A stretch of DNA of 64,000 nt from Aquificaceae bacterium. Lineage in GTDB: Bacteria; Aquificota; Aquificia; Aquificales; Aquificaceae. Below the pieces are notes generated by a model that had not been told where the DNA came from, searched no databases, and saw nothing but the letters and a program-made list of their open reading frames with translations. Positions 58,713 to 64,000 of the stretch are shown here, in pieces (the first letter of the stretch is position 1; every line of letters begins with the position of its first letter). The position numbers and the translations under genes are program-made. The DNA is taken from assembly GCA_026981975.1 (NCBI GenBank), contig JALSHV010000015.1, positions 1-64,000 of the forward strand, written 5' to 3'.

Positions 58713-59926
58713 TGAAATTAGCTTTTTTCAAAACCGGAGAACTACAAGGCACTCTTAAACATATAAATGCTCTGCTTGAGTATTTAAAAGGTAAAGGGAT
58801 TGAACTAAAAGTATTAAATTTAGAACCGGAAAATGTTCAGAAAACAGTAGATGAACTTCAGGAGTTTAAACCTTCCTTTGTTCTGGATATAAACGCAACA
58901 GGTATCATAGTAGGGGAAAACGAAGGAGAGAAAAAAGCACTGTGCGATATTCTGGGTTACGTTCACCTGTCCTTGTTCACAGATGATCCACTTCTTCACT
59001 TTCCTCATATTCACGGAATATCTCCAAGAAATATGATAGGCATAGTTACCGATATAAAACACGCTGATAGTCTTAAGATGCTCGGTGTAGACAATGTAAG
59101 CTATATAACACCTTTCCTTGACTTTTCTCTTTTTCCTCAACCGCAGTCAGAAAGGGATATAGATATAGCCTTCTTAGGACCTGTTATAGATCCACAAATA
59201 GTTGTAAATGCTGTTCAGAAAAACATTCCCGAAAGTATATTCCCTATTTTTATTGAAACGGGAGAATACATGTTCAGAAATCCAGAAGTAAACGTTTTAA
59301 CTGCACTCAGCTACGTTTTGGGAATATTTAACCCTCAGTTCCAGCAAGAATTCAATAACTGGAGACAAAATGAAGAATTTGCCTTTTTTAGATTACTTAA
59401 CGATATAGCTATATACGCTACTATGAGAAAAAGATGGTATTTAATTAACTTCTTAGAAGGCGTAAATTTGAAAATAATAGGTGATTTTCAAGGAGAATTA
59501 AAAGAAGATCATGAAAACATTCCGGTAAACTCCTATGAGGACTTCTACAAAATTTACGGAAGAACTTGTATAACCGTTATGAGTTTTCCTTACACTGTTC
59601 CCACAAGCACAGGTTTTGTTCCACTTGAAGTAGCTGCTATGGGAAGTGCGGGAATGGTGGATTTTAGAGGAACTCTTACAAGTTTCTTCAAACCCGGAGA
59701 GGAAATAATTCCCTATTTACCCTTGGACAGAGCAGATATTGAAGAGAAAGTTCTTTATTATCTTGACAACCTTGAAGAAGCTAAGGAAATAGGTGAAAGA
59801 GCAAAACAGGCTGTGATAGACAGATTCAGGGTAAACGACAGAGGTGATTTTATAATAAAAATAATGGGAGAAATTCTCTCCCAATCCCAACAACAGAGTA
59901 GTTTAGAATCCCCTAAGGAAAATTAG
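58712..59926 (+). CDS. CgeB-like / group 1 glycosyltransferase-like protein
   Basis: N-term Rossmann-like region, C-term STGFVPLEVAAMGSAGMVDFRG...FFKPGEEIIPY as in CgeB/GT-B proteins. Confidence 0.6.
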   Translation: MKLAFFKTGELQGTLKHINALLEYLKGKGIELKVLNLEPENVQKTVDELQEFKPSFVLDINATGIIVGENEGEKKALCDILGYVHLSLFTDDPLLHFPHIHGISPRNMIGIVTDIKHADSLKMLGVDNVSYITPFLDFSLFPQPQSERDIDIAFLGPVIDPQIVVNAVQKNIPESIFPIFIETGEYMFRNPEVNVLTALSYVLGIFNPQFQQEFNNWRQNEEFAFFRLLNDIAIYATMRKRWYLINFLEGVNLKIIGDFQGELKEDHENIPVNSYEDFYKIYGRTCITVMSFPYTVPTSTGFVPLEVAAMGSAGMVDFRGTLTSFFKPGEEIIPYLPLDRADIEEKVLYYLDNLEEAKEIGERAKQAVIDRFRVNDRGDFIIKIMGEILSQSQQQSSLESPKEN

Positions 59927-61203
59927 GAGAAATTTTCACAACTACTGCATAATTTAACAAGCTTTGATTTGAACAGAAACTCAAAAACCTTCTCTTCAAA
60001 CCACGGAGCTATATTTCCGCTTTTTACCTTCCAAATAAAGTATTTTTCAAAAGCTGTTTTTAGGTAATGAAGCCATTTACCTTTTTTGGTTTTTACCCAC
60101 ATTCGTGGAGGTAAAACTGGGTTTGCTAAAAAGCCCACCGCTTCATCTCCCGTATCCGCTATGCAAATTGCTGCAAGTGTTGGAGTATATCTATCTGGAG
60201 AATTGTTTATATCGTTTATTATATTCAAAGCCACTGCCATAGCCATACCTTCTATCATCTGCCCCGTTTTCGGAGTTCCAGTAGGAACAGGTGTAAGCTC
60301 CACCGGCGGAAGGAAAGTAACTACGCCCACACCGTAAATATTTCCGTAAGTGGGATTCTGAAAACATTTGTTCACTATAAGCATTTTATTTTTGGAGTGA
60401 GCCAACTTATCACCTGCAAAGGCTATTGCTTCAGGACCTTCAAATCGTGGCATAAGCATAGTGAAATGTGTGGGAACTTCTTTTTCATTCCCTTCCAGAT
60501 CTTCGTAAATTACCTTATCCTTTTCTACAGCTTTAATCCTAACATTCGTTATACACTTTATATCTTTTTCCGCAAATAAATCTTCCATTAACCTACGGGA
60601 AGGTCCTATACCTCCAAGTCCCATATGTCCTTCATAGGGTTCAGAAGTTATATAAGTAAGAGGAACTTTTGTTCTTAACCCTCTTTTAACAAGTTCATAA
60701 TGTAACATAAGGACAAACTCATAAGCAGGTCCAAAACAGCTTACTCCCGGTATAGCACCCACAACAGCAGGTCCGGGATCTTCAAAAAAAACCTCAAGAC
60801 GCCTACGCGTTTCTATAGCGTGTTCCGCAGTGCAAATAGAGGAAGCGTTTTCTTCCTGACCTTCTGCAGAAAAAACTAACTTCGGACCTGTCGCTACGAC
60901 TAAATAGTCATAACCTATGCTTCTTCCGGAAATGGTTTTTACCTCTTCTTTTTCCGGTTCTATTTTTTCAACTGCTTCATTGATAAACTCTATACCGAAA
61001 CGAGGCAGTAAAGGTGCAAGAGGAACAGTAATATCTTCAAATTTACGCCAACCCATTGCAAGATGGGGATAGGAAGGTGTAAATCCAAAATAAGATCTGT
61101 CAGAGATAATAGTGATTTTTATGTTTCTGTTAAGTTTTCTCAAATAATAAGAAACCGCTATACCACCTATTCCCCCACCTATTACAACTATATGTTTACC
61201 CAT
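59923..61203 (-). CDS. sqr: Sulfide:quinone oxidoreductase (type I, Aquifex-like)
   Basis: HIVVIGGGIGGIAVSYYL; YFGFTPSYPHLAMGWRKFEDITVPLAPLLPRFGIEF; GAIPGVSCFGPAYEF; matches A. aeolicus SQR as I recall it. Confidence 0.93.
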   Translation of the reverse strand: MGKHIVVIGGGIGGIAVSYYLRKLNRNIKITIISDRSYFGFTPSYPHLAMGWRKFEDITVPLAPLLPRFGIEFINEAVEKIEPEKEEVKTISGRSIGYDYLVVATGPKLVFSAEGQEENASSICTAEHAIETRRRLEVFFEDPGPAVVGAIPGVSCFGPAYEFVLMLHYELVKRGLRTKVPLTYITSEPYEGHMGLGGIGPSRRLMEDLFAEKDIKCITNVRIKAVEKDKVIYEDLEGNEKEVPTHFTMLMPRFEGPEAIAFAGDKLAHSKNKMLIVNKCFQNPTYGNIYGVGVVTFLPPVELTPVPTGTPKTGQMIEGMAMAVALNIINDINNSPDRYTPTLAAICIADTGDEAVGFLANPVLPPRMWVKTKKGKWLHYLKTAFEKYFIWKVKSGNIAPWFEEKVFEFLFKSKLVKLCSSCENFS

Positions 61204-61290
61204 TTCGGAGAATATTAACACAGGTTTTTACAAAATTGAATAAACAAAAAAATTATCTGAAAGTCATTTTTTTCTTAGAAAAACTTGCAT

Positions 61291-61319
61291 TTGACAATAT
61301 ATTGACTTATGATTATCTC
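61291..61319 (+). promoter_or_regulatory. Candidate promoter for the cox operon
   Basis: TTGACA 61291-61296, 17-nt spacer, TATCTC 61314-61319 (weak -10). Confidence 0.4.
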
Positions 61320-61367
61320 TGTTCCCATGGGGGTTACTGATATAGCTCTTCTCAAGGAGGGACTAAA

Positions 61368-62150
61368 ATGGCACAGGGAGCAGTTCATCATGAACCTCAT
61401 CATGAAGTAAGTATTTGGCCCCTGCCAATAGGGGTTGGGGTTCTGCTGATGCCTATAAGCTTTACAATGTTTTTCCATTACGGGTGGCAACTACCCGGCT
61501 TAATCGCTGGAGGTGTGGGCTTAGCGCTTATACTCGTCGGAGCCGCAGGTTGGGCTAATGAACACTTCACCGCAGAAAAAGAAGAAGGGTTTGGGTGGGT
61601 AGGTATTCTTTCCTTCATAATTTCAGAGGTAGTCATATTCGGAACTCTCTTTGCCGCCTTTTGGACTGCAAGAGTAACTCACGCTGATGAATGGAGTGCA
61701 TGGGTTCCGGAGGGTATAAGTCTCGGTATGGCGGGTATCCTCACCCTTATACTGTGGGCTTCCAGTTTTACTATCTTTAGAGCGGAAACAGCCCTTGAAG
61801 AAGAAGGAGATTCCGGAAAAGCTCTAACATGGGTATTTTTAACCTTCGCACTGGGTTTGACTTTCGTTGTTCTGCACGTGAAGGAATGGATTCATCTGTG
61901 GGGTGAAGGATTTACTCTCAGCTCTCACATGTATGGAACAGGCTTTTACGCTCTTACAGGTTTGCACACATCTCACGTTATAGTAGGACTTATCGCCCAG
62001 ATTTACGCTATGTGGTTGTTAGCATCGGGAAGAATGAACAGAGAAAAACCCACCATGCTCAGAGCCACTTCCGCATACTGGCACTTTGTTGATGTTATGT
62101 GGATGTTGGTAGCTGGAACAGCCTATCTTGTAGGAACGGCGGCTCTGTGA
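61368..62150 (+). CDS. coxC: Cytochrome c oxidase subunit III
   Basis: FIISEVVIFGTLFAAFWTAR, TGLHTSHVIVGLI, YWHFVDVMWMLV motifs. Confidence 0.94.
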   Translation: MAQGAVHHEPHHEVSIWPLPIGVGVLLMPISFTMFFHYGWQLPGLIAGGVGLALILVGAAGWANEHFTAEKEEGFGWVGILSFIISEVVIFGTLFAAFWTARVTHADEWSAWVPEGISLGMAGILTLILWASSFTIFRAETALEEEGDSGKALTWVFLTFALGLTFVVLHVKEWIHLWGEGFTLSSHMYGTGFYALTGLHTSHVIVGLIAQIYAMWLLASGRMNREKPTMLRATSAYWHFVDVMWMLVAGTAYLVGTAAL

Positions 62151-62944
62151 TGGTTAAAGCCCTGCTCCTTCTTCTTGTTGTTTGTTTTTCCTTTTCAAAT
62201 GTAGTGGGGACGAGGGGTGCGCTCAAAGAAGACTTTTTTGATCCCTCTCTCCTGAAAATAGACGAGAGTAAATATCTCGGTAATTTCGTTGCCAAAGGGG
62301 ATATTGTTCTTGAAGACGGGAGCAGGGTTTCTCTTTATTCCCTTTTAGAGGGAAAACCGACAATTTTACTTTTCTCCTACTACACTTGTGAAGGTTCTTG
62401 TCCTTTGAGAATTGATAAACTCAACGAGCTGATTAAAAGGACAGATTCTCTTCTTAAAAGAGATTTTAGAGTCCTTGTTCTTTCTTTTGATGAAAGGGAC
62501 ACGCTTGAAGATCTAAAAAACTTTAAAACAAATCACGGACCTTTCACTTCTCATTGGATTTTTGGTATAATTCCACCTGAAGATATAGAAACAATAACTC
62601 AGAGTGTTGGTTTCCGTTTCTTCTACTCTGAAAGGGATAAAACATTTGTTCATGCAAATGTTTACATATTCTTAGCCCCGGACGGTAGAATTACAAGGTA
62701 TCTCTACGGTGTAAATCCTAAGGAAAGAGATATAAGAATAGCTCTTGCAGAGGCAGAAGGCGGAAAAATTACAGCAAGCTCCTTTGTAGATCTTGCACTA
62801 CTTGTATGCTATACTTACGATCCTTCTCGTAGCAGTTTTGTAATTAACCCTACAATTCTCTTCGGCGGAATAGGCTTTGCTGCTCTGGGAAGCGTTGTTC
62901 TTATAGCCTTTATTTCTGGAAAGCTACTAAAAAGGGAGGTGTAA
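62150..62944 (+). CDS. SCO1/SenC copper chaperone-like protein (start reassigned to ATG 62150)
   Basis: YYTCEGSCPLRIDKL CxxxC; KTFVHANVYIFLAPDGRITRYLYG; C-terminal TM; ATGA overlap with coxC. Confidence 0.92.
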   Translation: MVKALLLLLVVCFSFSNVVGTRGALKEDFFDPSLLKIDESKYLGNFVAKGDIVLEDGSRVSLYSLLEGKPTILLFSYYTCEGSCPLRIDKLNELIKRTDSLLKRDFRVLVLSFDERDTLEDLKNFKTNHGPFTSHWIFGIIPPEDIETITQSVGFRFFYSERDKTFVHANVYIFLAPDGRITRYLYGVNPKERDIRIALAEAEGGKITASSFVDLALLVCYTYDPSRSSFVINPTILFGGIGFAALGSVVLIAFISGKLLKREV

Positions 62945-62945
62945 C

Positions 62946-63662
62946 ATGGAGCAGGTATTTGCTTATCCTGCTAATTGGTGGGGTGAAGCGGTCAGAGTGT
63001 GGCTCGTAGTAGCGGTGATCATTTATTTAATAGTTGCTATCCCGGGTATGTATTTCATTATGAAATACCGATTCAAACCGGGTGAAAGGGAAGTGGGAGA
63101 TCACGAAAATCACGGGCACTGGGGATTGGAAGCACTGTGGACTATAATTCCCACAATAATAGTCTTGGTTCTGGCAACTTACTCTTTTGCGGTTTTCAAA
63201 AAGCAGAGAACAGCACCGCCGGATTCTATGGTTATAAAAGTAACAGGTTTTATGTGGGGCTGGGAAACAGAATACCTTGATGAAAAAGGGAATACCATTA
63301 AAAAGGTTCTTACCGTTTACAATCCTACAGGATACGATTTACCAGAGGATCAAAAAATAGTTGTTCCCGCAGGAAAGCCTATAAAAGCATTACTCACTTC
63401 CAAAGATGTAATCCACTCTTTCTACGTGATGCCTGCCATGGTTTTAGAAGATATGGTTCCAGGAAGAATTACCCATTTGTGGTTTCAGATTAACGAACCC
63501 GGAGAATACTGGATCTTCTGCAGAGAGTTCTGCGGAACAGGACACTCCCATATGTTTGCTAAGCTGAAGGTGGTTCCTCCTGAACAGTTTACCGCATGGC
63601 TCAAGGGAGAACCCAGCGTGGCTAACAAAGAAAATAAAGCAGAAAAAGGAGAAAACATATAA
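62946..63662 (+). CDS. coxB: Cytochrome c oxidase subunit II
   Basis: Two TM; CuA motif HSFYVMPAMVLEDMVPG...CREFCGTGHSHM. Confidence 0.95.
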   Translation: MEQVFAYPANWWGEAVRVWLVVAVIIYLIVAIPGMYFIMKYRFKPGEREVGDHENHGHWGLEALWTIIPTIIVLVLATYSFAVFKKQRTAPPDSMVIKVTGFMWGWETEYLDEKGNTIKKVLTVYNPTGYDLPEDQKIVVPAGKPIKALLTSKDVIHSFYVMPAMVLEDMVPGRITHLWFQINEPGEYWIFCREFCGTGHSHMFAKLKVVPPEQFTAWLKGEPSVANKENKAEKGENI

Positions 63663-63674
63663 GGAGGTTGTGAG

Positions 63675-64000
63675 ATGAGAGAAGCTATATCTGTTCCCTA
63701 TTTGAAGGCAGGATTAAAAGAATGGATTTTCACCACGGATCACAAGAAAATAGGAATCCTTTACTTGACTACTACTTACATATTCTTCTTAGTCGCGGGT
63801 TTATTTGGATTAGTTATAAGATTTGAACAAAACTCACCGGGTTATCAAATTGTTCCACCTGACTTTTACAACTATCTACTTACAGGTCACGGAGCTGTTC
63901 TTCTGCTATGGTGGGGAATAGCTTCTCACATAGGAGGTTTGGGTAACTTTCTTCTTCCACTTATGATAGGAGCAAAAGACGTTGCCTTTCCTAGGCTCAA
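63675..64000 (+). CDS. coxA: Cytochrome c oxidase subunit I, truncated by window end
   Basis: AAGGAGG SD; MREAISVPYLKAGLKEWIFTTDHKKIGILYL...GHGAVLLLWWGIASHIGGLGNFLLPLMIGAKDVAFPRL. Confidence 0.93.
   Translation, partial: MREAISVPYLKAGLKEWIFTTDHKKIGILYLTTTYIFFLVAGLFGLVIRFEQNSPGYQIVPPDFYNYLLTGHGAVLLLWWGIASHIGGLGNFLLPLMIGAKDVAFPRL

Noticed and set aside
1-64000. CRISPR arrays, tRNA/rRNA genes, insertion sequences
   Set aside because: Gaps between coding regions are too short and no repeat-spacer structure, tRNA cloverleaf or transposase was seen on reading

Overview
The window is a very gene-dense bacterial chromosome segment with intergenic gaps mostly under 50 bp, no rRNA or tRNA, no CRISPR array and no transposon. 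Protein content fits a thermophilic, chemolithotrophic Aquificaceae-like bacterium: a type-I sulfide:quinone oxidoreductase strongly resembling my recollection of the Aquifex aeolicus enzyme, a free-standing MetRS beta domain, a DHH-CBS-CBS-tRNA nucleotidyltransferase fusion and a stand-alone 5'-3' exonuclease. In order it contains: tuf plus an S10 operon that stops after rpsQ; ribBA; a GGDEF protein; MetRS beta / gcvPB / partial sugar ABC transporter; degT, accC, trpA, metF, thrS, plsC; atpF'-atpF-atpH; ndk; surface-polysaccharide genes; a flagellar cluster (fliRQPOL-flgED ... fliIHG) interrupted by a divergent AbrB/PIN pair; an orphan frdB-like subunit, a LivG-like ATPase, a MEMO1-like protein and an epimerase; a large PAS/GAF/GGDEF/EAL protein; LemA/DUF2207; NasA-like molybdoenzyme; hisC, tpiA; an LptF/G-like permease; a PLD-HerA fusion; a histidine kinase / HD-GYP regulator pair; and an sqr / cox locus. 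The observations I consider most worth following up are: (1) a recurrent arrangement in which a -10-like hexamer sits about 7-9 nt upstream of the start codon with no Shine-Dalgarno, including several divergent pairs with overlapping -10 elements (predicted leaderless transcription); (2) a divergent AbrB-PIN module with a perfect 9-2-9 inverted repeat over the PIN promoter, where the antitoxin is translationally coupled to flgD; (3) a single-gene PLD-HerA fusion; (4) repeated tail-to-tail overlaps of convergent genes. No computation or database search was run; all calls come from reading the sequence and supplied translations.
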